Part shown: positions 22,901-35,519 of the stretch, piece after piece
Position numbering within the stretch: the stretch's first letter is position 1
Layout: every line of letters starts with the position of its first letter
Source: Psilocybe azurescens
Lineage: Eukaryota; Basidiomycota; Agaricomycetes; Agaricales; Agrocybaceae
DNA length: 64,000 bases
Reading direction: 5' to 3'
Assembly (NCBI GenBank): GCA_023853785.1
Contig: JAJIRX010000533.1
Coordinates: 744,001-808,000, forward strand
The notes under the pieces: generated by a model
What the model saw: only the letters and a program-made list of their open reading frames with translations
Told to the model about the DNA's origin: nothing
Databases searched by the model: none
Position numbers and translations under genes: made by a program

Positions 22901-23500
22901 TGGAATTTTTGGGGAGAAAACGACCAATCGATATCTCAAAGAGCGGGCGATATTCGAGAAGAAATTCGAAAAAGCGTTTAAAGCCGTCGAAAAGCAACGT
23001 CGTCATAACCTCGAACGAGCCAAGACGGATACTATTAAGAGACTAGGCATTCTTCGACAGTCAATTCGCCGAGATGGGGCAGCGGCTGCCAATGGGAATA
23101 AGAAGGTGTTGAAAGAGAATGTGATGTCGTCTCCTGGTTGGGGATGGGCGTGGGCATTAGACGAAGGGGAGGATCCACCCCTAGCAGTATTGTGTCAAGA
23201 CGGGATACTGAAGAGGCTCGAAAACTGGCGGAAATTGCGGATCAGGCTGTGCTGAGCGAGGATCAGACTTTCAGCGGCAATAACCTGTGGGCAGTCGTTA
23301 TCAACTTTTTGACCGCGACGCCTGGGAGGCACACACATACCTTGTACAAACATTCCGAGGAGTCTTCGGAGGCGACGTCGAGTGAGGTTAAGACTTCGAC
23401 ATCTGGCGAGCAGCGCAAGCCAAGGAAACAGAGATCAAAGCTGTCATTGTTGCACCTCTGGAAGCGATCAGGCTCAAAAGAGCGTCATCACGAAGAATAG
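19976..23500 (+). CDS. Large alpha/beta-hydrolase (HSL-like, abhydrolase_3) with long C-terminal tail
   Basis: The hydrolase core is clear: the oxyanion-hole segment [14 protein letters not shown], then [16 protein letters not shown], the nucleophile motif [15 protein letters not shown] and the downstream segment [17 protein letters not shown]. This matches the hormone-sensitive-lipase-like carboxylesterase/lipase family. A low-complexity Lys/Gln-rich insertion ([15 protein letters not shown]) and a Ser/Pro/Asp-rich stretch separate the N-terminus from the core. Beyond the core, a tail of roughly 400 residues is Ser/Arg-rich and then coiled-coil-like ([20 protein letters not shown]). The total is about 1,000 residues over about ten exons. 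Four frame breaks sit at single-base runs: six As at 20821-20826 (just before the oxyanion motif), five Cs at 22155-22159, and four Cs each at 22601-22604 and 23178-23181. Each needs one more base. Substrate is unknown. Confidence 0.82.
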
Positions 23501-23632
23501 ATCTACTAACCACAAACACGCAGAATTTATTGGCACCGCGTTCAATCAGTTTACAACTAAACTTATCTCATTCCTTTTACGTTGGAGGGTTATAAGCAGA
23601 AAAAATCGTGCATGTAATTTATGTTCAGGGTG

Positions 23633-25143
23633 TTACAGTTTCGCTGTTGTGTTTAATGATATGCCCTCGTCCTCTAAAACCTGCTTCGCTAGTCCACCGA
23701 ACATTGGGAAGCCGAAGACATGTAGGTGTGCTCTCTCCGAGCTTGCTTGACGTCGTGCATAACGAGCTGCTATGCCTTGCGAGATTACCGACAACTGGCA
23801 AAGTACAATCAGTCAGTGCGTGAATAGGCTATGGGAAAAAGTGATAATTACTCTAAATAGCATCCAGCTCCGCACGAAAACCATCTCGGTAATAGGATAT
23901 GGACGGTTATTAAGGCGACAGTATTCCCGTTCCAAATCTTCAAGAGGTATCGGAACGTCTTTGGTGGCATTTTTGAAGCCGTGCATAAAGAATTTGCCTT
24001 CTTCAGGGATATTGTTGGTATCAACTGACCAGGGCATTGTCAGGTTTCCTAGATCGGCAAGCTATTCTGTTTGTTTAAATCAAGCTTAGATAGATAGAGT
24101 ATATAAAGGCGCACCGGACTTCCCAAAGTGCACAGCTCCCAATCAAGGATACCTATGACTCTGTTTTCTGTAGGGTGGAAGATGAGGTTGTCTAATTTGT
24201 AGTCTCCGTGGACGATACGCAGGCCTGTCTTGGATTCATCAGGCAGATTCTGCTTGTACCATGCAATCATTTGGTGGAAGAAGGGAATCTCTCCTGTTTT
24301 CTTCCCGGATTCGACGTCGACTGCCTCAGCTTGGGCGGCTGATACCCGTGAAAGGGACTTGATTTGTCGAGGAAAGTAGGGCGTTGAAGGCCCGAAACTG
24401 GATAGGCCTATTTCAGCTGGCGACACGGCTCCGAGGGATGCAAGGGCGCTAATAGCGGAAAAGCCAGCTTGAAATGAAGTTAGAATGTGGAGTTTCTGTC
24501 CGCACAGCACGGGTATTTACCACTCGCGTCTGTCCTTGGATGACACCTGCAGCATCTTTGTATCAGTGAAAATGCGGCCGTCCAAGAATTCCATAATGTA
24601 GAAAGGTGTCCCGACAACAGAGTTATCTTCGCAAAGAATGATAGGCTCGGGAACTGGCACTCTCTTCGAAGGAGGGGTGGAGGGGTTCGTGTTATATTTG
24701 TGCAGAGCAGCCAGCATGGTGTACTCTCGTTCGACCTGGTGAGCAGTCTGGGAGAGAAGCCTTCCATCAGGTTTCTTACGCAAGACAAACCGCGCGTTAC
24801 TGGAGAGACAGCATTGAAATGAACATGTCTGTCGGTTTTTATTGGTAAATTTCGACTTACTTTGCATCTGTGATGAAGTATGTAGGATTGGACTACGATA
24901 CGTGTCTGAGCACGTTTAAGCTTCATTTAAGAAAAGTTAATCTACCTGGCCAAACTATCGTATACAAACGAGTTAGCACAGAAACCTCGAGAGCCATCCA
25001 ATACTAGGCACCTTGAACTGCTTCACGTCCACGGGGGTCTTGATGTTCGTGTTCTTCGACAGGTACGCGTTGAGTTTCTCTACGTCAATCGTGGCCCTTA
25101 CGTCTCCATACTCGCCACCGATCTTAGAAAGAGTATCTGGCAT
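23633..25143 (-). CDS. Aminoglycoside-phosphotransferase-fold kinase, ACAD10/11-like
   Basis: The N-terminus ([18 protein letters not shown]) is followed by [12 protein letters not shown], the nucleotide-binding lysine region, and [13 protein letters not shown], the hinge. The catalytic loop reads [15 protein letters not shown] (Brenner motif HxDxxxxN), followed by the metal-binding [10 protein letters not shown]. The C-terminal helices read [10 protein letters not shown] and [14 protein letters not shown]. This is the family of kinase-like phosphotransferases that in animals forms the N-terminal part of ACAD10 and ACAD11 and acts on hydroxyacyl-CoA-type compounds. Here it stands alone, at about 400 residues. 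The splice around 24490-24535 is not fully resolved and may hide a small indel. It ends 133 bases from the hydrolase (convergent) and is divergent from mitochondrial Hsp70. Confidence 0.8.
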
Positions 25144-25435
25144 TTTTCGATGTATGAGAGAACGAAGGGGGAAAGTAAGGTCAGAAGCTAAGGGAAAGGT
25201 GCTATTAATAGGGGCCTGTCTGCCTATTTCTCTCGGCAGTCGGTCAACAGTAAACCGGAGGCATTAACCTTGGCAAAGTAAAATTGACTTATTCTGTATA
25301 TTAGATAATATATGACCCAAAATTACGTGGATGTTTCTGGAATGATCGGTAAAGACCGGTCGGCAAAGCAGGTACATAACGGGAAAAAAAAAGTTGACGG
25401 AGTTCACCTTTCCTATTCTCCAACCATCAACCACC
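25144..25435. promoter_or_regulatory. Shared divergent promoter, APH-like kinase and mitochondrial Hsp70
   Basis: The two start codons are only 292 bases apart, head to head. At 25335-25342 the word TTCTGGAA forms two inverted heat-shock-element units (TTC, two bases, GAA). A degenerate third unit (ATC) follows at the right spacing. The site is about 95 bases upstream of the Hsp70 start codon. Binding by heat-shock factor is inferred from the motif and the neighbouring gene. Confidence 0.45.
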
Positions 25436-27860
<2,425 letters not shown>

Positions 27861-28483
27861 ATTCTCCCTTCCTCTCGTCGTTGATTCCCTATCCCTTCCA
27901 GTCGACATATCGACGTCCCACTTATTTGGTCCTTTGATGATGCCTGTAGATTTTAATCCAGGTGGTTGATGGACGTCCCCTCGTTGTTTATGCTTGACTT
28001 ATTCGTCAAAAGTACTTGCTTCGCTATCTTGTATTGTTACACTATCATTTTCCTAGAGTTTGTTGCACCCCCCCACTCAAGTGACTAATCATTTACCACG
28101 CATTGTAATCACATATTTCACGTTATTGCAAAGGATTTTTTTTCATGCATGTAATGTCTGTTTTAGTGGTTCAAAGCGCTGGTTTACGACCTTCAATGAC
28201 CACTTAGTGGACATCTCTTGTGGTCTCGATTCTATCGTCTTAAATAATGAGGGTTTATGTCAAGGTAGTGCGACGCTTACATTGGACATGCACGTACATG
28301 TTAAGTATGTGCCTGCAGAGCTAAGGCGCGTTGAACATGAACACTAGAAGCCATTTAAATTTTCAGTATTTAATTCTGCTTTTGCCCACATTTCCAAACA
28401 TAGATCCCACTGAAATACTATTCCACTGTAGCTAGTCCTGCAAGAGGTTAGACAAATCTCTGCGTACGTACAAGCACTTTACT
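27861..28483. other. Convergent intergenic region
   Basis: About 620 bases between the 3' ends of mitochondrial Hsp70 and the Cys-rich secreted protein gene. It should hold both 3' UTRs. No further gene is visible. Confidence 0.45.
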
Positions 28484-29121
28484 TCAAAAGGCTGCACAGG
28501 GCCCTGCGCAAGCCCAATCCACATTGCACTGCGAATCAGAACTGTAGCTGACATAGTTGTAATCCTGGCTCCATCCCTTGGTAGTGTAGCACCACTCGAT
28601 TCCCTCAAGGAAGGGGAAACCGGTACTGCAGCCGGCCCAGCACCATCCATTCCAGCAACCACCCCTACCACTGTCGCAAAGGTAGCTGCACGACGCACGG
28701 CAGCCGACCCATGCGCCTAACCCTCCTTCACCAACGTCGGAAGGGTTGTATTGGTTGCAGTCTTGCAAACAGGCCGACAAGGATCCTCCTGGGCACCGAG
28801 AGTCTGTGGGAGTTGGGACAAAGTCGGCAGGGCTTGTATTGTCGGAGCGATCTTCGAGTTGGCTTGATTGTAACCATAGTCAGGCGGGATTTAACAGCTT
28901 TGACGGAAATAAGCACTTACCTATTGGCAGACGCTGCCTGGTTTTCGGTGACACAAAGGCTTTTGGTGCTGGACCACTCCCACAAGTCGGGGTTTGCGTC
29001 GTTGTGCTCTTTTGCGGTCTTCTGACAAATAAGGTCGAACTCTTTTCCAGATGCGGTCTACAGTCGTGATAGCAGCCGAAACAAGGAATGCCGCGCCGAA
29101 TGCGACGGAGGCAAAGATCAT
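28484..29121 (-). CDS. Cys-rich small secreted protein, effector-like
   Basis: The start at 29121 gives a signal peptide (MIFASVAFGAAFLVSAAIT). Next comes a short helical part (FDLICQKTAKEHNDANPDLW), one intron (donor GTAAGT, acceptor ATCAAG) and a Pro/Thr/Asp-rich linker. The C-terminal domain of about 100 residues is dense in Cys and aromatic residues: LSACLQDCNQYNP, GCRASCSYLCDSG, GCWNGWCWAGCS and CNVDWACAGPCAAF. About fourteen cysteines in this domain imply several disulfide bonds. Total length is about 195 residues. The first exon needs one base fewer in a run of four As (29043-29046 on the plus strand) to stay in frame with the rest. I know no named family. Secretion, and a role at the cell surface or in host or substrate interaction, are inferences. 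Some similar proteins are simply structural. Confidence 0.65.
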
Positions 29122-30588
29122 AATATGTTGAGCTGGTATTGTTGGTTTGCTTTGTTGAAGAGCGGTCGAAAATCAAGCTGAGTAGTTGATTGTTGGCCAA
29201 CTGAGCATTGCTCGCCAGGTTATATAGCAGCGTCGCAGTAATTCCAATATTTTGGGTTCCCAGTCTTTGGAGCGATAGAAAGTGCAAGAGGTCGAGAAGC
29301 CCGAGATAACACCACAGTCAGAGGCGTAACTAACTGTCGTCGCTGAAGGTAGGCGGGGACTCCAACATTGAACGGAAAGTTGGCGTTGACTTTCGTACTT
29401 TTCCATCGATAGTTAGTACAAGAGAACTGAGAGATGCAATGTCAGAAAACCTGTTAGGGTCGCTTCCGAGCATCCTCATGGCGGTGGTCAAGCTCAACAC
29501 GAGCAGACTAGTTTTGTAGGCTGGTCCTTGCGGGTAAGGAACACAAACGACGGAATATCTACAACCTGATGGCAATCACGTGATCGCGACCCCTACAATT
29601 CTGATGTGATGCCCCAGAAGAAGGGTGTAGAACAAGTCGCAATATAAATTTCAGTGGATTGTGTTGCAAGACAGTAAAAAGGGGGTCATGGAGGTTTTGA
29701 AGAATGGAGTGTTGAAACTACAATTAGACAATTTTATCACGGTGAACAATGTTCTTACTTTGAAGACAGTAGCTTAGGGGTTCACCTCCACAAGTACTTA
29801 CCCTAGCCAGGCTGTTGTGTGTTGCTAACTTACACGACAGGACTCATATTTGCATATTTGCAGTCCATGAACGCAATACACATGCAGCGAAGTGTTGGCG
29901 GGACCTTGACCGGCTGGGAGCCGTTCCAATACCTGTCATACCTAAATTAAGCTTGTGGACAGACTTCTTAAATTGGCTTTACCTCAGAGAAACGACATAC
30001 TGCTAGAACAGAAAGACGGGCTAGAAAACCACTTGAATTGATAAATTTGCTTTGGGTCATCCAAGTTCTCCACCACTTCTAGCTTTTTAATAAGTGCTGT
30101 TGTGAAGAGTATGATGCCGTACTAATGTGGCCGTATGCATGCCTGATTGCTACAGATCCTTCATCAAATGGAGTGGAAGCGATGTATTTGAGATGCATCA
30201 GGTCTTCGTGGCAAAGCACTCGATGAAGAGGTGAACAAGATTTTGTGAATCTTTTTCGACCATTGGCGCCATGTAACCTGTAACATACATGTCCTCTTCA
30301 GCGTGCATGACTAGTCCCAGCCATTAAATATAGTTGGTAGAGGTATCACAAATGTGACGACACGATTCGTGAGACCCCGCATCTCAACATGTAGAATGCG
30401 CTAGTCTAGACTTATGTCAAGTCAGACAGATAGGTTACGATTTTTTTTTTGAAGGTGCGTTCAAGAAGTCTTGCCGAAATCTAAAAGAGTTTTATCAGAT
30501 TAATTACCGAAATAAGTCAGAAATAGGAACCCCAGATATGCTCACTCAATTAGACTCAGGGTATCTTTGCGGCACGTATGATTGGTTT
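29122..30588. other. Long intergenic stretch
   Basis: Nearly 1.5 kb between the Cys-rich gene (its upstream side) and the 3' end of dynactin subunit 5. Apart from the TATA box at 29220-29226 and a run of nine or ten Ts near 30442, I see nothing. Short open frames show no domain. Confidence 0.4.
29220..29226 (-). promoter_or_regulatory. TATA box of the Cys-rich secreted protein gene
   Basis: TATATAA on the minus strand, about 100 bases upstream of the start codon at 29121. The position fits a core promoter; function is inferred. Confidence 0.5.
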
Positions 30589-31383
30589 TCACTGATCTAG
30601 TGGTTGAAAGCGTGTATAGAATTGCTTTGTTTGAGCCTCCACCATCTCTTGAGTGGATTCAGGTAGATCATCCTGGAAACGCCCTGTTAAAGAGGGTCAG
30701 GGAGTGCAAGATCAAATATGGTAGGACACGGACCTGGAGAACCAGCAAATAGCGACAAAGCAGGGACGACGGTATTAGGAGGAATAATCGAATTGTCTGC
30801 TATTTTCGCGCAATCTTTTATGATGGTAAACTTGCCCTATACAAGAGAGTCATGACGATGAGTGTTAGGGCATTGGTACACAACTGCAAGGACGCACTAT
30901 CACGCAGTTCTTTCCTATCTCAACATGGTTGCCAATCTGAGCAGCTTCAACGATAGTATTGGCGCCAATGTGGACATGATCACCGATTTTCATAGGGTAA
31001 TAGTTGAAGTTTCCTCGATACGTTTTATACGGTGGTCTATGTGACGGTCTTCAATTCAGCACTTCAAGTCAAAAGGAAACGATGCTTTCACACCTCATGA
31101 CGCAACCTTCGCCCACAAGACAGTATCGTCCGAGAGATATGACCACGGCATGACCAGGCCCTGTTCGCCTCAAATCTCCGCGAATAATTGCACCACTGGA
31201 TATGATCGTCTTGCCTCCGAGAATAATGTTCTGTGGCCCAGCGATGGTGGCACGACGTGAAACCTTGTTTCCTGTGTCCTAAAGAAAGATGGCAGCAGGA
31301 ACTGAGATTGTATTCGGTGGAATAATATGAATTCGTACAGTCTCGATAAATTCTGCCTTTGAGTAATATATAGGTGGTTCCAT
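30589..31383 (-). CDS. DCTN5: Dynactin subunit 5 (p25)
   Basis: This is the p25 subunit at the pointed end of dynactin, needed for dynein-driven transport of early endosomes in fungi. The start at 31383 reads MEPPIYYSKAEFIET. Then come DTGNKVSRRATIAGPQNIIL, IISSGAIIRGDLRRTGPGHA, GRYCLVGEGCVMR, PYKTYRGNFNYYPMKIGDHV, GANTIVEAAQIGNHVEIGKN and IIPPNTVVPALSLFAGSPG. The spaced hydrophobic hexads are those of a left-handed beta helix. The C-terminal tail (STQEMVEAQTKQFYTRF) is helical. Five exons join in frame with GT-AG introns to give about 190 residues, the expected length, with no frame break. The gene is head to head with the TMEM70-like gene. Confidence 0.92.
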
Positions 31384-31542
31384 GACGAAACTCGTGAACG
31401 AAGATGGGACGTAGGACGGAACAGCAAAACCGCCAATGCCGTATCTGGAAATACATACCGTGTTTGGACTTCGCCAATCAACTGGGGCCAGAGTGCGTTT
31501 GGTCCGCCGTATTTTACGGGCTTATCCGGACCACATTTCACG
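31384..31542. promoter_or_regulatory. Compact divergent promoter, dynactin p25 and TMEM70-like gene
   Basis: Only 159 bases separate the two start codons, so both promoters and 5' UTRs must share this space. No TATA box is visible, which fits housekeeping genes. Confidence 0.5.
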
Positions 31543-32387
31543 ATGAATTCACTGCTTCGATCCGCGAGCTCTAGAATCTGTTGTAATAGTAGCTGTCTGT
31601 GGCTAGCAACGTCCTCACCGACGTCTCCCATCCTTTCCAAATTTTCCTCTGTCGCATCTTACACCAACAAAAATCATCTTGCTGTCCGACAACTTTCCCA
31701 CTCTTCATCGCGCTCAGCAGCCTCAGCAGAAGCCGTAAAACAAACAATCGATCACCAAAGGCCAGAACGTCATGTTACAGAAGACCCTTTTGTCTACCAT
31801 GGACCATTAACGTCGGCATTCCGTCGTCTGAAGCTGTTCTCGCTAGGGTCATTCGGCCTGTCCGTGACCTTGTCGCCTTTTATCTTCATCATAGACTCTG
31901 CCATACCTATGAATGCCCGTATAGCTCTTGCTGGTATTGCCCTGGGAACATCTGGTCTCAGTACGACACTCGTAGCTTGGTGCGCTAAGCCATATGTGAC
32001 GGAGATGCATCGTTTCCGTCCAGACGGTGCCGGCAGCGCAGAGGAAGTCGAAATGACTACTTACACCCTGGCTCTCCAACCAAGGTTCACGAAGGTTCGC
32101 TCACATATGTCTCGATCATTGTGAAATATTGATGCCGTTGGCGTGTACAGGTTTATGATCCTTCATTCCTAATTGAGACGCGAAGGCCACTGGCAAAGTG
32201 GGAATTGGCACACTGTATCTCACTCACTCGAAACCGGACTGAGGCTGTCGGTACAATGTTCACCCGTCTCCTGGACAAGAGGAGACTGTTGCAGAGACCA
32301 GAAATTCAAAAGATGAAGTTCTTGGAAGATGGATTGTCAAGTGGGAAGAGGGTGGAGCAGGAACCTGCCACGAAGTTGGCCATGTAG
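31543..32387 (+). CDS. TMEM70-like mitochondrial inner-membrane protein
   Basis: The N-terminus is Ser/Arg-rich with few acidic residues (MNSLLRSASSRICC, then RQLSHSSSRSAASAE), typical of mitochondrial targeting. The conserved part reads FVYHGPLTSAFRRLKLFSLG, then two hydrophobic segments (LSVTLSPFIFIIDSAIP and ALAGIALGTSGLSTTLVAW) forming a membrane hairpin. One intron (GTTCGC to TACAG) interrupts after LALQPRFTK, and the last exon begins VYDPSFLIETRRP. The layout fits the TMEM70/TMEM186/TMEM223 family, whose human member TMEM70 helps assemble ATP synthase. Length is about 262 residues with no frame break. The exact family member is less certain than the family. Confidence 0.75.
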
Positions 32388-33792
32388 TTCGGTAAGTCGG
32401 GTACACTTCAACTTTCTGCTCAACCAGTAACGAAAAAAATAGGCACTTCAATGTTCATGAAGAATTGTTAAAATAATGTTATCACTTATCCCTATCATGG
32501 GGCTCTTGATATAGTAACATCGACTAATGGAACCCATGTATCGAAAAGGAAATTACCACACCTCACTGCCAAGACGTCTAGTCTAGTCACACTAAATCGC
32601 GAAGATCAACGTAAGGAGCGAAAAGGCTAGCCTAGCTAGGGGAGAAGCTCCGAGCCGACGAGCTTTGGGTATAATTTAGGCGACGAGGCTGTGGCCTCTA
32701 CCCCACTATTCTTCAACCCTGTTTCCCATGTTGCATTCTTCCGTTTGCTGGAATCCTGCGGGTCTTCCTCTCGGCGAGACTTGACTAACCAAATTTCACT
32801 GGAATCGTTACCGTTGAACATTATTACCTGTCGCCGAGCCTTTTTTCTAAATCTCCGTCAAGATTCAAGATTTCATTTCTACCCAATTTTACTGGCGGCT
32901 CACCGAATACCGCTCTCAGATTGCGCAAAATGCTTTCGCAGGTATTCTCGATCGGCCTCACGAACAGCTTTGCTACCCGAGAGTCCTGCTGGCACTTCGT
33001 TCTCAGAAAGTATCTGAAGATATCGTTGGGAGTCTTCCATCTCGAATACCGTGTGTATTGACTGACAGAAATGTTAGTGTAAGCCTTTCCAGAATTCTTG
33101 ATCATCACTCCACAACTGGTGCTAGCGATAAACGTTCTTTTGGCACTGGGAATGATCTACAAAAGATGACTGCGTGCTGCGCTGTAGAGAAAATCCGCTC
33201 TATCGCCGCAAAGGAAAAACGAACGTATCCATTTCTTCTGCAAAAATCCTCTCGGATGCTTATGTGTGCTACACCGACAACCGATGCGCCAAGGACAAAC
33301 TAGTTGTTTTCACATAACCGTTGACTCCACTGCTTTCGTGCACGGTGCAGTTGAATTGCCACCTAAGCACTCGATACATCTGCCGTTTTACTCTGCTTAT
33401 CCGGCTCTTGGCAATAATTAAGCACTACAACATGCCATGCTCCTTCCTGCCTGTGTGCTTCTTCACTAGAACCACCAAAACAACGGCATACGCACTTTCA
33501 CCGAATAACATTGGGCGGGACGTCAATCAGTTACCGACTTTCTCAGACTTGTTTGCTACCTTATCTCCAAATGGAACACAAATTGTCGGGAAAACGGTAT
33601 GTGTACAATTGATAAAAATAATTTACTGCGACTGAAAGTGCCAAGACTTGTATTTTTCATGGCTAATTTTGGATCTTGACTTCTTTTTCTGAACTCTGAG
33701 AGACATCTCTTCGCTTTAAAAGGCTGGTCTTGCTCAGAAACCTCATCGCACCACAACTCATTTCTCTCATTTGCAATCTTCACTCTCGCATA
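32388..33792. other. Intergenic stretch without a recognised gene
   Basis: About 1.4 kb. A minus-strand frame at 32824-33108 and a plus-strand frame at 33058-33303 are open but have no recognisable domain or convincing splice partners. The last 100 bases are the upstream region of the isocitrate-lyase-like gene. Confidence 0.4.
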
Positions 33793-35292
33793 ATGCCAGG
33801 TCTTGAATATTTCCCCAAAACTGAAGCTGCACCCGCAAGTTCTTCTCGCGTGGCTGAGTCGTCTCACTTAGAGTCTCAGGAAACCCTCAATGGCGGACCT
33901 TCTCGGCCTGACGTCTACCACAACCCTCGTCTCGATCCAAAAATTATCTGGAAGGACCGTTATCAGTGAACGCTGCTACTCGGTTGCGACAGATGCTCGC
34001 ACGACCAGGCATAGTTGTAAGGGATACAACCACGTTACATTGAATGTATGTGTACTAAGTTGTCTTGCAGGTTGCTCCAGGCATTTGCGATGGCATCAGC
34101 GCTAGATGCGCAATAGAAGCTGGTTTCGACTGCATGTATCAAAGGTTTGTTTTTCTTCAAAGGCATACTTGTCATCTTCCTGATGTTTATTCCTTCAGTG
34201 GCGCCGCTACCACCGCCTCCCGCCTTGGTCAACCAGATCTGGCAATTGCAACATTGAACGACTTTGTTGGGGTATGTTCTTTGTATGTTTACACCTGCTT
34301 TATAATTGACATATTTTGTAATAGGCAGCGCAGATGGTTTGCAGCATAAACCCCTCAGTCCCGGTTATTGCAGATGCTGACACTGGGTATGTATTCTTTG
34401 GTCTTTTTAAACTTATTAGTTACTCATTTATATGCCAGATTTGGCGGTCCTGCTAACGTTGCTCGCACCGTGCGGCAATATATCAGTGCAGGTGTAGCTG
34501 GTATGCACATCGAAGACCAAGTTCAGACCAAACGCTGTGGCCACTTGATGGGCAAGCAAGTCGTATCTCGCGAAGAATTCCTGACGAGGATCAGGGCCGC
34601 TGTTATTGCCCGCGATTCAATACCAGGGGTTCTGACTTCGTACGTGACTGTTTGCCGTGCATGTCTCGTTCATGGGCTAATAAAATGATAGGTTGTCATC
34701 GGCCGAACAGATTCAGCCCAGGTATTAGGAATGGAAGAAGCAATCACACGGCTCAAGCTGGCAGCAGACGCTGGTGCTGATGTTTGTTTCATCGAAGGAG
34801 TTAAGACAGCGGAGCTGCTTCGATCGACTGTGGCCGCACTGGCACCGAAACCCGTAGGCGACATGATCGTTCATGTCTATTTTCTGAAGTTAACACGTTG
34901 AATTGATAGGTACTTGTAAACGTTATTTCGGGTGGGTTGACGCCTTCTTTCACGTACCCCGAGGCCGAAAAGCTAGGAGCCAAAATTATCAGTCAGTGTA
35001 TATTCCCTCTAAAAATGTTGGGATATTTTCTAATTGAAGACGCAGTTTTCTCACTAGTATCATGCGTTGCCATGGTCCACTCCGTCCGCGCTGCTATGCA
35101 ATCTCTCAAGAAGACCGGTACCGATTTCAGTTCAGCTAAAGGAATGGACCCCAAATCTTTCTTCGAAGTGATGGGTAAGATACCTGGTTTTGTGCCCCAT
35201 GTCCTTGCAACTGACTCCACTCCTTGTTAGGCTTGAATGAAGTGATTGAACTCGACGCAAAAGCCGGTGGATCTGCCTTCGCGGTTGTTTGA
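33793..35292 (+). CDS. Isocitrate lyase/PEP mutase superfamily enzyme
   Basis: The fold is a TIM barrel whose members cleave or rearrange C-C or C-P bonds in small organic acids (PEP mutase, carboxy-PEP mutase, oxaloacetate hydrolase, 2,3-dimethylmalate lyase). Family segments are present in order: RLRQMLARPGIVVAPGICDG, SGAATTASRLGQPDLA, VIADADTGFGGPANVART (metal-binding Asp pair), AGMHIEDQVQTKRCGHLMGK (catalytic-loop KRCGH), VVIGRTDSAQ and VLVNVISGGLTPSF. The KRCGH loop and the length, about 330 residues, place it with the small PEPM-type enzymes and not glyoxylate-cycle isocitrate lyase. About eight exons. Two breaks need one extra base: five As at 33939-33943 and four Gs at 34626-34629. 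The exact substrate cannot be read from the sequence. Confidence 0.85.
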
Positions 35293-35519
35293 TTTATTGC
35301 AAATATTTTCTTGTTATTTCTGGTTATAGCGCGATGTATCAAACTGTAGAATGTTTCCTTAGCCCCAACATATACCCTATTAGGCACGGCTTTTGCTTAC
35401 TGTTTTTTTTTTCTCATTGTAACTACATGTCTCATGTTTACGAGCCTAGACTACTCGTATGTTGTGTCCTTACATTCTATCCCATTGGAAATCAGATGTT
35501 GTCAGATTACAAGCGTATT

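Noticed and set aside
31170..31640. 156-codon minus-strand frame across the dynactin p25/TMEM70 promoter
   Set aside because: It overlaps both the p25 exons in another frame and the TMEM70-like first exon; those genes have clear families.
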